This document shows, piece by piece, positions 22,600 to 36,138 of a DNA stretch of 64,000 bases. Where the stretch lies: NCBI GenBank assembly GCA_026874595.1, contig CM049308.1:40598527-40662526 (forward strand). The letters run 5' to 3'. Position 1 is the first letter of the stretch. The number at the start of each line of letters is the position of its first letter. This DNA is from Sipunculus nudus. Taxonomy: Eukaryota; Annelida; Sipuncula; Golfingiida; Sipunculidae. The notes under the pieces were generated by a model that was given only the letters and a program-made list of their open reading frames with translations, did not search any database and was not told the origin of the DNA. A program made the translations under genes and the position numbers.

Positions 22600-25217
22600 T
22601 TAAAATCCTGAATGGTTTGCATTATTTTATCGGTGAACCTGTTACAAGTTTGCTCAGTGTTTGGCTTTAGTCAAATTAGCATAGTCACAAAGGGTATATC
22701 ATATTTGAGTTTCCAAATATGGTACTAATACTTTAATATGATTATTGTATTGGTTTTGGGTTTTATAATAATTTTGTTGGTTCTACATAATCCTGTTTTC
22801 TCCAGTATTATTATATGTAACATATTTGTTTTGCATTCTGTGTGTGTTTGTATTGCTTACTGTCATTGTCTCTTTGTTCATTACCTTTCATAGATTCACA
22901 GAAATTGCACATCGTGTTATTATTCAAGATAAAATTTGTCTTGTTTTACAAGATTGTAAATTAAAAATATTCCTAGAATATTTTTGTACTTATGTGGAAT
23001 GGTAAATGTTTTTTTGTTTTATCAGTACCATATAAGAATTTAACAAAAATGTCTATAATTAGTTAATGATGAATGATGATACACTATAGTTTAAGAAACA
23101 GTCTCCTTTGACAATGGTTTCCATTATTACTACACCCTGGTGAAAACTCATTGTGGATTGTATTGTAACTGTTACATATGTTTCTGATTGCTGTATCTCC
23201 TAACTGAAAATTTGATCTTTTTATGTGGTCTTCACTGAAAGCTGAATGACTAAAGAACTGCTTTTAAATTTAAATTCAACTGATACCAGTCGAGGTTATA
23301 AAATCTATTTAAATGAGGTCATGCCAAAGGTCAAGGGTCACTCGCTGCACCATGGACCAGGTGTAGAATATGTGTACACAAAGTCTTTATGGAGCAGTGC
23401 TAACAAAATAATTTTTTCTCATGTGCACCATGTGTTTGCATGTTGTTACAGGTATTGGTCAGTCTAATCACATGATTATGACCCTGAGATACAGTAACAT
23501 AAAAATTCTGGTTTTGGGGTAAATTTCACAAACTTGTACAGGTACCTGGATGTCTAGTAGAAAGTACCTAGTGTACCTATACCAGGGGGCTAAGTAATTC
23601 CGCCTGGTAGAATGTACTCCAGGTATAAAACTTAAAATATTAATGTTGACTTTCACATCGATTATATGCATGCAGTTATTTTATGTTCAGATATCACTGA
23701 ATCTAACTAAAATCATCTGTAACTGTACCCAAGTACTCTCAAAAGTACCTTTGTGAATAAACCTGTACCTGGATCTGACCATCTCGCAAGTACCTGTACA
23801 ACATGAACCTTGGTACTGATGCTTGTAGCTGCTGTGCATTAAACAGTGATTAGATTTAGGTTTAAGTTGAACTGTAACATTTCTGCTGCTTTCTTAAGGT
23901 TTTACGTAAAGAAGAGTGATCCATAAGATAGTTAAGATGGTTGAAGTTTCCATCATTACACTGTTTTGCATCATTTTAAAGTGGATCTCAAGGAACAACA
24001 GGGCAGAGGGTTGTTTGTATTACATAGAAGCATGTACTAAATGGCTAGTGTGCATTATTTATCTATATTGTAAAATTTTATGACGTTTAGTATCAGAGGC
24101 CATATACATATAGAACACCAAATTTAATAATCGTCACTTGTTCAGGAGGCGCTGATACAATTTCCCAGTGATATGTATATGTTTGAAGGAGATATTGTTC
24201 AGTGGAAATTGATATACCTTTTGGTGACTAAATAAGTTGCTAAATTACATATTTAAACATAGTATTTTACAATTAATGTTCACAAAAGTTGCAGTTTTTA
24301 TACAGCGACCATAATGTTTAAACTGCAGATAAATCCTTATTTAGGAGGACATTACTGTCTTGGCATCCCCCGTCCTATTAGTATTCATATCGTAAACCAG
24401 ATTTTGAAATGTGTGCGCTGATGTGTGGAAATGAATAAAGTGAAATATTCTTCAACTGATTTTGTACACTTTATTACTCAACCATTGAATTTATTAGCAA
24501 AAACGTCCAGAAACCCTTAGTATACTTAACAAATGCTTCTTTTGGATTGTACACAACAAAACAGTATTTCAGTCATTCATTTGAAATTAAGAATATGTCA
24601 GACATCGTGCGCATCATACTCATTTTATCGTACCTAGAAACTCGGTAAACCTTGGCGTGTCTTACTTTTTGCATTATTTATGCATGTATTTGCTCTTATA
24701 GAACATCAGTATACAGTTTGAGGATCAACTGCACGGACCTCTTCTGGACAGGTTTTTTTTTTCCCCGTCTCTTAATTTGTTATAATAACCATTGGTAAGC
24801 TATATTCATTACCTGACGCAACCATTTTCCCCATACCTTTGTTCTGGCCATATGAACCTACTGCGAATTTGAAAGTTATGCTTTGTTAATAGCAAGGTAC
24901 TAAAAGTATAAAGGCCCATAAATTCTTTTTAAGCCATGGGTGTTCATTGGGCGCAGCCATGAAAAGTTTTCCTGCAAGGCCATGGCAGGTCAACCGCACA
25001 CCTGTTGTGCGCTTTGTAAGAGCAAAACGTATTTTGTGTACAAGTACTGCCAGTCCTCACATACTACATTAAAAGTTATAAGACAACACTCATCCAAAAA
25101 ATAGTTGGAAAATCCTAAGTAATCTTAAGTTAGACCGCACGAGGAAACTGTACGCCTGGAAGTACACCCCAGTGGGCGATGTAGGAGGCATATATGAAAA
25201 ACTGAACTTTCTAGTTA
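22600..25217. other. Intergenic, no gene supported
   Basis: AT-rich. A fragment of the A-family AGGTCA-type repeat lies near 23315-23345. Otherwise nothing is recognised. Confidence 0.35.
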
Positions 25218-26110
25218 TTAGCTCAGCTGACTTTCAGCTATGCTGTGCTATAGCGATGGGTCTGTGTCCTTCGACTTTCCGGCTGGCCGTCCGTCCGTTA
25301 GAAGGGTACAAATTGTAACCGTAGGGTCCAGGATTAGTGGTGGGCCGATCATCGAGTTTTATCGAAAGTCAGTCGGTTTGCTGCCACTTTCAAGCGCTCG
25401 ATTACCAAAGGTAACTATCGATTACATCATAATAATGATTGTTTTCTTTCCAGAATGCCTTTATGTTATAGGCAAAAATTATTCTTCCTTTTTTTAACCA
25501 CATTCCGCGCTTCATATAATGAGTGTGTTCCCAAATAACTACAGTATGTAACTGAGTTTGACACGCTAGATGCGAGAACGGAGGACTTATTAAACTTATT
25601 ATCTGTTAACTCGGAGGGAGCTGCAGAATTAGCGGAGAGTTTTCTAGTGAGAAATGTGGTATGATCTGCCCCTAGCGCACCTGGGCCCGTAAAATCTGCC
25701 TTCATGTGCTAGAAAAACAACCCCTCTATAGGCCTAACATTCTTAGATGCTCTTAATTACCATAATGAAAGATATTACCCGACGTTGCAAATCGTTAAAT
25801 TTGATCCTTTATATTAGTCTGTGTCTTTATACGTGGAAGGATCGTTACACTCGTGCGCAAGAGGAGAATACCTGCCGGGAAACGCAGGTACAGTTTCACA
25901 GATAACTGCATATTTCTTTTATAATTGCATATATTTGTCTGAACCGATTAATAATCGATCATCAATCGGTTTGCTCAAACCGATGATCGATTATGAAAAA
26001 GGAACCGACTCCCACCATTAGCCAGGATCATGAACCATATGCAGTCATAGAGGTTCTTCAAAGATCTTGCAAATCTGAAATTAGGTCACTGCGACCTATA
26101 TTGTCCGAGT
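25218..26110 (+). mobile_element. D-family Helitron-like repeat, copy D4, split by a hAT MITE
   Basis: The 5' end TTAGCTCAGCTGACTTTCAG matches the starts at 53450 and 63413 and follows an A. The sequence runs through GGGTACAAATTGTAACCG to TCCAGGAT, is broken by the hAT element at 25335, and resumes at 26021 with CATAGAGGTTC and CTGAAATTAGGTC, as in the intact D units at 53.5 kb (GAGAGGTCC, CTGAAATTAGGTC). The 3' end is not recognisable; A-like units follow from about 26120. Confidence 0.6.
25335..26020. mobile_element. hAT-like non-autonomous element nested in D4
   Basis: Ends TAGTGGTGGG (left) and CCCACCATTA (right) are a terminal inverted repeat. The flanks TCCAGGAT (25327-25334) and GCCAGGAT (26021-26028) match at 7 of 8, the 8-bp duplication length of hAT elements. 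Near the right end lies an inverted repeat around AATCGATCATC and GATGATCGATT (about 25945-25995). Uninterrupted D-family copies show what the site looked like before insertion. No transposase is present. Confidence 0.75.
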
Positions 26111-26119
26111 ACGGGATGT

Positions 26120-26840
26120 TTTTGCACCCTCAGAATTAATTCTTTTAGCCAAAAGTTTCATCCCAAACCTTCCATCTTTCACATACGGCTCACCTGAAGA
26201 ACCATAATTATTTTGAGGTCAAGGTCACCAGACCAACTTCTTTGAAAAGCTTGTGGATGCATTTTAAGCCTAACCTTTCATCCAAAACCTTTGATCGTTC
26301 ACATATGGCTCACCTACCAAGTGGAAGAAGAATCATAGATTGTGAGGTCACAAGGTCAAGGTCACAGGATCCACCTCTTTAAAATTGTTGTTGAAACATT
26401 TCGAGCTAGACTTCATTCCAAACCTTCCAGCATTGACACATCACTTCTCTGCCAACAGAAGAAAATACCAGTTGATTTTGAGATCAAAGGTCAAGTTCAC
26501 ACACCCACTTCTTGCGTGGAGTCATTTTACGGCTTTTCAACCTATACCTTCTATCTGTCACACTCACCTACCAATAGGAGAAGAACCCTATTGATGTGGA
26601 GTTCAAGAGGTTAAAGGTCAAGGTCACAATACTAAATTGTTCCAAATGCTTGTGAACATAATTCAAGCTAAACTGTTTATCCCAGTCTTTCACATATGGC
26701 TCATCTTTGCATCACTCAATTTGATTCAAACCTCATATTTATGGGTCTTATTGCTTGAAAAAAAATAATACTAATTTTGGGGTCAGCTGGTCAGGAGGTT
26801 AAGGGTTGCAGGTCAAAGTTATTCGCACTTTGGTTACCAA
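26120..26840 (+). repeat. A-family-like tandem units with AGGTCA words
   Basis: Units of about 120-150 bp repeat AACCTTCCATC, CACATATGGCTCACCT, then GAGGTCAAGGTCAC. They resemble the family A core at 18.4-19.0 kb but are more degenerate. No termini are found. Confidence 0.6.
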
Positions 26841-26849
26841 GTGATTACT

Positions 26850-28630
26850 CAAGTGTTAATGGTAAGTACTTACCCATCACTCTGGAAAGAATCTCAATTG
26901 ATATGTGGGCAATATTGATATAGTTCAGGGATGTTCACAATAAAAACTTACTTTGTAGACCATCTCTATTTTTCTTGTATATACCATTGCACTCCAACTG
27001 GTACATCTCACTGTGTGGCCGTAATTGTGAGCTATATTTGTGATATCGGACTCCCTTTTGTGTCAGCCCATTGAATGATAAGAACATCATTAGTGCCTGA
27101 CAAAAACACTGTAGCCAGTATAACTAAATGCTTCGGCCAGGCATTTAGAATATGAAAGTATTGTATTAGGGTTTAGCTACTGATTTATATGATGATTGGA
27201 ACATTTCCTAGGAATCTTAATATTTTTATACAAATCATCAGATATACCAGCAAGTGTTTGTTCTGATGTTGGTCTGTACCTGGATTTAGAATGTCTTTAT
27301 GTGTTTCACAAGAGTCTTAGTGATGCTTTCTGCTTTTTTGTTCAGCTTTTGCAGTTTACCTACCCTTCTGACCCCATTCAAAAGCAAGATTATAATTAAA
27401 AAATATTGGACTTACACTTTTTAAATTTGCATGTCCATAAATCTGATACGAGAGCTCTCCAACCTGATCATGCCTTTTGAATTGTTTTGTACATTCATAA
27501 CTGTCACATTCTTTGGAGCAATTGCCACAAGTTTGGTCTCTTATTGGAGGATGTCTGCTATAAACCCATTATGTCTGTCAGGTAGCCACTTTAGAATTTC
27601 TTTGTCAGTGCAGTGGTTTTTTTTTTCTCAATGTTTGGTCCCTTTTAGAGGATTTTTGTGTCAGATTTCGGACCTATCAGAAATCCAATATGGCCACAAA
27701 GTAGCCATCTTTAAATTCCTTTTGAACATATTACATATATCTCAAGAACTGTTAAAGTGAATGCAGTGGGACCTGTATTAATGTTATCTTGCAAAGGACT
27801 GGATCAAAGATTTCTTGAAGAATATTACCATCCTTTTTGAAAGTTCAGTATAGTAGGTTTGTTTTGAATAAAAATTCATAGAAGCACCCGTTTCTCAGTA
27901 ATACTTGCATGGGTTTCCATGATTTTTTTGCTATACATGTTGATCTTATATTTGGCCTGTGCTACACGTGTTCCTTTTGAGACTGACTCAGAAATTAGTA
28001 TACCATTTTCGTTGAATACACTGGTGTTCTTTTCTCTCGAGTGGTTTGCCGTATTGGAAGAACTTTTGCTTGTCCATAGATCTTGGATACCTCCATCTCG
28101 TACTCAAGACCAGTACGTCGCACCATCTGCAATCGACGTGACGGCATGGAGAGTTAGCTCCGCCCACCTTGCCTGGATACGGTTGCTAGGTTGGACATGA
28201 AAGCGTGCTATTTATACACGTGGAACCGGCACTTCAGCCGTATATCGCACCAGACCCCAAACAGTATTAATTTTACCAAGAACACACCCCTTAGGTTTAA
28301 AGTGTACATATGAAGGCTACAGAGATGTTTTAAATATAAAATTGAGAAGTTTGATTAAATTGCACCTGTTTCTGCTCGATACGACCGGTGTCAGAGAACG
28401 AATCAAATGACCCCTCGCATCAGCCATGACACCTGAGCGGTTGGTTAAAATTGACAACTTGTCCAAGTCTAGCAGAACATTTAAAAAAACAACAAATTAA
28501 CAGTTATTTAAATATTTTTTATCACCTAGGGTGCAGTTTCAACAAAAAAGATGACAGCGTAAATAGTGTTGCTTCCATACAGGTTAAAGCGACACATGCT
28601 GTCATGGGGGGGGGGGGGGGGGGGGGGATA
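26850..28630. other. Intergenic with degenerate repeats
   Basis: About 27430-27760 looks like an old repeat (CCAATATGGCCACAAAGTAG wording), and 28065-28140 is a C-type fragment (CTTGGATACCTCCATCTCGT, then AAGACC). No gene is supported. A run of 22 G lies at 28606-28627. Confidence 0.35.
28606..28627. repeat. Run of 22 G
   Basis: Homopolymer immediately before the B1 5' end. Similar runs of 12-18 G or C stand at 19814-19827, 33261-33275, 47643-47656 and 50227-50244, mostly inside or beside Helitron-like or hAT-like repeats. Confidence 0.9.
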
Positions 28631-28635
28631 ACTCA

Positions 28636-31600
28636 TTTTTAGCGAACCTGTGAGCTTATGCGATGGTTTCGCGTCGTCCGGCGTCCGTCGTCCGTCGTCT
28701 GTACGGTAACCCATACTATCTTGAAAACGGCAAGAGTTAGCATCACAAAATTTTATTAAAAAAATTAGTCATCTTAAAAACAGCATTTTCTTAGATTTTA
28801 TAGGGAAAAAGCTAAAAAAAATTAAAAAATCTTCTTCTTTGAAACTGTTCAGCCAAATTGTCCAATATTTCACAGAAATTATCCCTGGAACAATCTTTCT
28901 CAAGTTTGTTCGAATGGTTTAAGTTCCATGATTTTTGGCCGAGTTACAGGAAGTTGAACTTAGTCATCTATCCAAAAAAGCATTCTAAAATTACAATCTC
29001 AGAAACGGCTGGAGCTAATATCACCAAATTTTATATCAATGTTGGTCACATAGGTCATATCTGAAATTGAGGTATTGGTGGCGCCACCTATATTAGCCTT
29101 TTTTGTACGGGGGTAATCAGTGCCCGTATCATACTGACGTCTTCTCTGAAACCATATGGCCAAATTGGTTATTATTGCACAGAAATCATCCTAGGGTAGT
29201 GCTTTCTGAAGTTTATTCAAATGGTCTCAGTTCAGTGACTTTTGGCTGAGTTATGGGAAGCTGAATTTAGTCATATGCCGTAACAGCCCATTTTAGCTCA
29301 GTGGCTACAAAGATCTTCTTCTCAAAAAGCACTGGGCCAAATTCTTAAATCTCACACATTTATTATCCTTAGATGTTGATAATTCAAGATTTTTCAAATG
29401 GTTTTGGTTCAGTGATTTTTGGCTGAGTAATGGGAAGATGAACTTAGCCATTTTGCTGTATTTTCCGATATGAGTTATAAACCTGTAAAACGTTTTTTGA
29501 CTCACTCCACTGAGGCCAATTTGTTTAATATTTTACAAGAATAATCCCCTGATTAATTCTTATAATAATTGTCTTTTATGGTTCCAAAGAATGAATTTTG
29601 GCTGATTTATAAAGATTGAATCGAGTCATTTTACCATATATGTTAGCTGTGTGAAGCAGATACATATAGCCCGGCACCAGTTTTTCAGCATCCGTTACAT
29701 CATGCCTCTAGACATTTAGATTTCAGATTATCTATGGTTAATATTGACAAGAATGTCTTATAAAATCTTTTTAAAAATGTAGATTTATGATTTTAGATAT
29801 TCCTCATGCCAGGGAATGCTTACAATCACAGGTATACAGCTTTCTGTGGGTATATAAAGATGGCTGTACATGGCTTATAAATAATTGGTATCCATACTCG
29901 ACTTAATTCAAGATTTTGCCATCAGTGAGATGTATCTGTATTAGAATTTTGCATTCATTATGCATCTGTTGTAATTTTTAGCGAACTTGTGAGTAATGCG
30001 ATGGTGTGGCGGCGTCCGTCGTCTGTACGTTAACCCATACTATTTCGAAAACGACTGGAGCTAGCATCATGAAATTTAATGCAAAAATTGCCCATCTGAA
30101 AAACTCTGCATTTTCTAAGATTTTCTAGAGAAAAAGCTAAAGGTATTGGTGGCGCCACCTGCATTGACCTTTTCTTGTACGGGGGTCACTGGTCATCTGT
30201 TCATTAACCCATAATTTCTCAGGAATAGCAGGAGCTACCATCCCCAGATTTTATGCAATAATCTGTCACATATGAAATATTGTGGGATTCAGCTTACTTT
30301 TTTGCTATCTGCATTTACTTAGATTTTATAGGGAAAAAGCTGAAAAACTTTTAAAAGTCTTCTTCTTGTAAACGGTTCAGCCAAATTGTTCAGTATTTTA
30401 CAGAAATGATTCCAGAGGCAGGCCCTCTCAAGTTTGTTTAAATGGTTTGCATTTGATAAATTTTATCGGAGTTACAGGAATTTGAACAGTCATTTGGCCA
30501 AGTAAGCATACTGACAGTGTAATCTCAGTAATGACAGAAGCTAGCAATACCAAGTATTGTGCAAATATTGGTCACATGACTCATATTTGAAGTTGCAAAT
30601 ATTGTGGTGCCACCTTCATCGACCTGTTTTTTTTATGGGCAAACCCTCATAATTTTAGCCTCTTTCAGCTTAAAATGTTTAAGATGAAACTGTCAAAATG
30701 AATCGTTCAATTTTTTAAAAGAATTATCCTAGGACATGGTTCTTTCAGTCATATCAGAAAACTTAAGTTGGTCTTATAGCCATTATTATGTCTATTTCAA
30801 ACTGAGGACTGCAAAACAGTTCTTTTACAAAATTATTGTTTCAATTATAACTTCTGTAACATCGCACAAAAATTATTCTTAGGTGGCCTTTGTTCAAGTT
30901 TACTTGAATGATTTTTGGCGGAATTATTGGACCTTTAACAATGAAAGGACTGCATCTTTTATTATTCAAAATGTTTTGATAAAATTTTATGAATATGTCA
31001 GCTTGAAAAAAAAGCATTTTAGCCCAAGTCTTTCAGTACGTGTAAAGAGATTTACCAACAGGCCAAGATTGTGTCTGTATCTTTAAATAGGTTGAGAAAC
31101 TGCAAACTATTTCAGATTTGGCAACAGATCAAGAGTTCATTCAGTGCACCCAGATATAGGTCAAGAGTTCAATCAGTGCAATCAAGCACAAGGCATGTGA
31201 TCACCTCATGGGTGACATGTGAACACCTCATGGGCACCATGTGATCACTTCATGGGTGTCATGCCCCTCAGGGCAGGGCCCCTGCATGAGCTTATGTAAT
31301 GGTGTTGCTACTTTTTTAGATTTGACAACAGGCTATAGTTCAGCCTGGATCTATTTATAGCTTTGGCAGGCTGCCAACTCTATCAGATTAGGCAACAGGT
31401 CAAGAGTTCACTCAGTGCAGCCAGGTATTGGTTAGGAGTTCACTCAGTGCAGTAGCTGCATTCTATTTATAGCGTTGGCAGACTGCCCACTGCATCATAT
31501 TTGGCACCAAAGTTCAGCTTGGATTTATTTATAGCTTTGGCAGACTGCCAACTATGTCAGATTATGCAACAGGTCAAGAGTTCATTCAGTCTAGCCAGGT

Positions 31601-32243
31601 GCAGGTCATGAGTGCACTCAGTGCAGTAGCCTGAGCCAGCAAATTTGTCACAGTTCACTCGGGGCAACTGCCTTTCTCACCTAAGCCTGGTCAGCCCCAT
31701 GCATCAGACTCGAGGTAAGTTTGATGTATTGGTCAGATATTTTGACCTGTCCATGTGTCTTTGATGGCTTTCTCGTTCACAAGACAGGTGACGCCACCTA
31801 CAATGACTTTTGCACAGTGTATGTGCCTGCTTATATCTACAGAGGAATTTGATACATCAGCCTGAAATTGGGCATATATATACATATCGAATAGCTTTGA
31901 AGTATAAAAGACTGGTGGTGCCACCTATAATAATATTTGCTCAGAGTGTGACCCTGCTTATTTTCAGGAGGGGTTTGATATATCAGTCTGAAATTGGGCA
32001 TATGTATATATCTCTGATAGCTTTGTTGTATACAAGACTGGTGGTGCCAGTTACAATCATTTTTGTGTTGTGTTCACCCATGCCAGAATTTCAGCAGTGA
32101 TGTTTGTGTAATTTTTTCTTATTCATAATGTTTATTACTTGCATTGTTCATATACATGAGAAGTAATGGTCCAGCATTGAAGCATTATACCTGGTGTATT
32201 TCCCAATGCACAGGTTCGCATTAGGCCTGTAGGCCTTGTTTTT
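28636..32243 (+). mobile_element. B-family Helitron-like element, copy B1 (contains a second 5' end)
   Basis: The 5' end TTTTTAGCGAACCTGTGAGC follows an A. Near the 3' end GCACAGGTTCGC (32208-32219) is the inverted repeat of GCGAACCTGTG, followed by the hairpin AGGCCTGTAGGCCT (32223-32236) and TGTTTTTTT. Inside: units with CGGCTGGAGCTA and AAATTTTAT, GGTGGCGCCACC at 29077 and 30148, a CAAGAGTTCA-type block (31090-31640) and C-type units (31720-32060). A second 5' end begins at 29975, so one B element may have entered another. No protein is encoded. Confidence 0.65.
31195..31262. repeat. Short minisatellite, three units of about 30 bp
   Basis: Three near-identical units with the wording CATGTGATCACCTCATGGG, each containing GTGATCAC or GTGAACAC and CATG palindromes. 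Inside B1. Confidence 0.7.
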
Positions 32244-32579
32244 TTATAAACATAATAATAATCAAACTGGTGCCAATACCAGTATTCAAACAATAAATGA
32301 TTAAAAACAAGTGAAATCACATGATCTGTAAACATCACAATGTGGTCAATCACATATCATGCATATGTTAAATAAAATTTAATATACTGAGAAAATTATT
32401 AAATAAAACTGAAGTTTAAATTATTATTAAATATTGCATGTATATTGATGTATTTAATAGGAAGCATCCTGTTTATACACAGGAAGAAAGAAGTGTGTAC
32501 AAGAAGAAATTTAAATGCATATATGATATAGATATTAAATCTTTTGTATTGTTTTAAAAGATGTGGTGGGAAAAGTAAA

Positions 32580-32581
<2 letters not shown>

Positions 32582-32617
<36 letters not shown>

Positions 32618-32619
32618 TG

Positions 32620-32661
<42 letters not shown>
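32582..32661. repeat. TG microsatellite
   Basis: TG dinucleotides with one short GAGTGAGGG interruption. Confidence 0.95.
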
Positions 32662-32662
<1 letters not shown>

Positions 32663-32664
32663 CG

Positions 32665-33244
32665 GCTAGATCAAGGGTTTGTAAAGGGGCGGGTCCAACC
32701 CGTAAAAGGGAGGGGTCCAGGTCAGAAAAATTGTTTTAAATCCTAAAAAATATAGGTTGTTGCGGCTCAACCCCCCCCCCCCCACCCGTACTGTTTTTTC
32801 GTGGTGTCCATCCGTAAAAGTTACTCAGGAGTGGTTCAATGTTCTGGCCTGGAATTTGGCCCGTCCATTCATCTTTTAAGACCAGTCTAGTGGCACCACC
32901 TGCAATCACATATAATTTGTAGAATATGTTCATGAATTTATCTTAGGACTGTTTCAGTGTATCAGTCTGAAATTGTGCATGTCCACAGATTTTAGGATAT
33001 CTCCATCTTGTACACAAGCCTGGTGGGGCCACCTACAATCGTTTTCACGTAGCGTAGATTCATCATGGACCAGACAGGTGGAGCCATCTTACCTTTTCGT
33101 TTTCGCAGAATAGGAGTGGTTTGATGTATTTACCTGAAAACTTGCATATCCATAGATCTTGGAATGGTTTATTTTGTTTACAATACTGCTTGGACCATCT
33201 ACAAAGTATATGCAATCAATTTTAATCTCGCGTCCATAGGTTTA
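32665..33244. repeat. C-type repeat units and G-rich fragment
   Basis: A G-rich hAT-like fragment (32670-32790) is followed by degenerate C-type units with TCAGTCTGAAATTGTGCAT, CTCCATCTTGTACACAAG and GGTGG-GCCACC variants. Confidence 0.5.
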
Positions 33245-36071
33245 CAGGGGCGTAGATAGCGGGGGGGGGGGGGGGTGCATCCCCCCAAGTATTTTAGGTG
33301 GGGGGGGGGGGGGGGATGGTGTGTACAATCATCCCCCCCCCCCAGGTTTCTATGGGGAAAAAAGCAAAACTTGAGTAATTATGCAATACATGCCAGATAA
33401 TAGTAATAAAAAAATATAACGAACGTTAAAAGGTATTAGGAGTAACAACTATCTCGCGTCGTCAAACATTCAAGGATCGTTAATTCGTTTCACCACAGGT
33501 TTCCGTATATACGCTATAGAGATACGCTCATATTATTTAATTACAGTCTGACCATAATTACTATTATCGTAAAATAATCAATATGCAGACCATGACCTTC
33601 ATAGCTCTTTAGCTATATCATTCTTTATTAATCATATGAATTAATGTGTTTAATTATTCTACAAATAACGCATTCTCATAATTTATAATGCATTCGACCA
33701 AAGCACGGTAAACCAGCAAAAAAGTATGCAATTTTATTATAAAAAAATTAAATTTACGGTATCTTCATAATCCAGACATCACACTTTTCCTTAAGATCTC
33801 TAGTTGATTGAATAGGGAAAATAAATTAAACAAGTCTTTTTCAACATTTTAAAATGTTATTGAAGGAAAATCAAATCTTCAAAATCATTCCATTATAAGA
33901 GGTCAGTGTAGACGTAGTCTATAAATTGTGTATTGCTTATATAGAATACCAAAGAATTCTTGAACTAACAGGCATAGTTATGTATTTTAGACAATAAGTA
34001 TAAAGGGAAATAATAAGAAATTTATGAAAAGGACATATAATCCCAGAAAAATCCCTTGTGAGAATAGTTAAAATTATTTTTTTCACATTTATAACGATGT
34101 CTAATATTGAATCATCACAACAGAATCTTTTCAAACAAGCACTTATGACATCAAATTATTTAAATCGCAGTTGCAATGTCTTATAAATCAAACAATGTGA
34201 TGCATAAACATATGCTGCTTAGAAAACGCATAAACTTTAGTAACATGTATTTATCAATTTGAAATCCCTAGTTTTGGTCAGAAACATTGGGTCAGAGAGG
34301 CAGGAATTTATATATTTATTACATAATTTTATATAACTTTTGTATAACTTTTATACTTATGTATAAATTTATACATTTTCAATTTTCCACCTGTCTTAGA
34401 AGTCAAAGACGCATAAAAGTGTAGAACAACCCATCCAGGCTTAATGCATTTAAAATAAATAGTTAACAAAACTTACGGAAACTTGTTACATTTTAGCAAC
34501 TTTTTTTTCAGAAAATTGGGGCCATGCCCATTTGTTAGGTTAAAGTCTCCAATTTTACAAAACTTTTGCAGATACATGGCTTAAAATTTTGAATATTTAC
34601 TATTGGGAAAATTGACAGTATCAACATGATGTATTAGGCAAATCGGAGATGGTCATTCAGGAGGTATTTGTTGATTTCACATGGAATGACAAAAACATGA
34701 AATCAATTCCTACAAATTTGATACCCTTTTTTAAAGGAAAACTTAGTTATATCAAAATTATTTTTTCCCTGTAATATAGTAAAAGTTGTGCACATTAGAA
34801 TGAATGAAACTTGAATTTATCAAATTTGTGGCTCGGACTCCACTTCTTAAATAGATCAGACCTGATTTTTCAAATATTGGCCAAGGCCGTAAAGGGCAGA
34901 CATTGACATTCAAGGAAATTGCTGAGAAAAAAAATGTCCTGGCTTAAAAAAAAGTGGATGAAACTGTTGCATGTACTTCACAATTAAAAAACACTTATAG
35001 AGTCATCTTTATAAATGTTGTCAATTGTGGCTAATGATGAGTTATAAAGTCACTCCTGCAAGTTTCTACTTCTTTTAGGCAAGATCTGCGTCCCCCCGTG
35101 GTAAACTACTGAATCTTAAGGCAGAATAAATCAACATTAGAAGTAAAGCATGCTTCTGAAAGTTTAACTTTAACATGGAAATTTTAAGCAATTTTAAAAA
35201 ATCAGCCTCATGTTATATATACATACTGTATCACTAACTAACTGCGTTTCAACTTCCCGAACAGAAGCGAGAGGAGCACCAAACATTCGCGCATTTCTTT
35301 GACTAGATGACAAGAAACTTCTGCGGTATCTAGCACTTAAAGCGTTTATGCATACTACTGCACCGTTTAAGAGAATAAGAACTTTACAAGTATGTTTCTC
35401 TCTTTCGACAACCAATTGGGGTTTATTTCATTATTTACCGTGCTTGATAAAACCCTTTTAATCAAGCTTTGTAAACAATGCTTGCTTAGCATTTCACTTT
35501 CCGCATATCTGCAGGTTAAATATAGGAATATAATTTAGTTAATTTTAATTTTATCACGTTTATCATTTATTATCGTTTTTGATATTATGATTTTTTTCGA
35601 GTGATTAATCAGTTATCTATTTATTAGTTTATTCATTTAGTTGTGGATTTATTTATTTGTTCATTAACAATATCACATCTTCTAGACATATATACTTAAA
35701 GGAATACATGATACTAGTTTCTTTTCTAAATGATGTAGAAGTGTATACTGCCATGATCGACATGATATCTAGATACATGATCTTTATAATCATCGGTTCT
35801 CATGGTTATAATTTAAAACAGAAACAAAATACAAAATATTACTGTCATGGAATAATGTGCAGGACAATTTGTTTATTGCTGAAAGTAGAGCGATAGACTG
35901 AGAGTTAATAAAATGCACGAGGTAATCCAAGAAGCATATTGTGTTATTTTATTATTTTATCTCATCCCCTTTGGGGTATGATTTTTCGTCTTTTCGTCCT
36001 TCTCCTTGAAGGCCTGATATCTCCTTCATTCTACAATGTACACTTTTTGTTTCCCGTGCACACAAATAAAT

Positions 36072-36138
<67 letters not shown>

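Noticed and set aside
28526-28714. Gly-rich and Pro-rich frames
   Set aside because: Caused by the run of 22 G at 28606-28627.
31195-31262. Regular short repeats considered as a CRISPR-like array
   Set aside because: Three contiguous units without unique spacers, in an animal genome and inside a B element; it is a minisatellite.
35194-35415. Minus-strand frame MVVEREKHTCKVLILLN inside the 33.2-36.2 kb candidate element
   Set aside because: A donor-like GTTAGT follows, but there is no homologue I recognise and no partner exon, so it was not called as a transposase.
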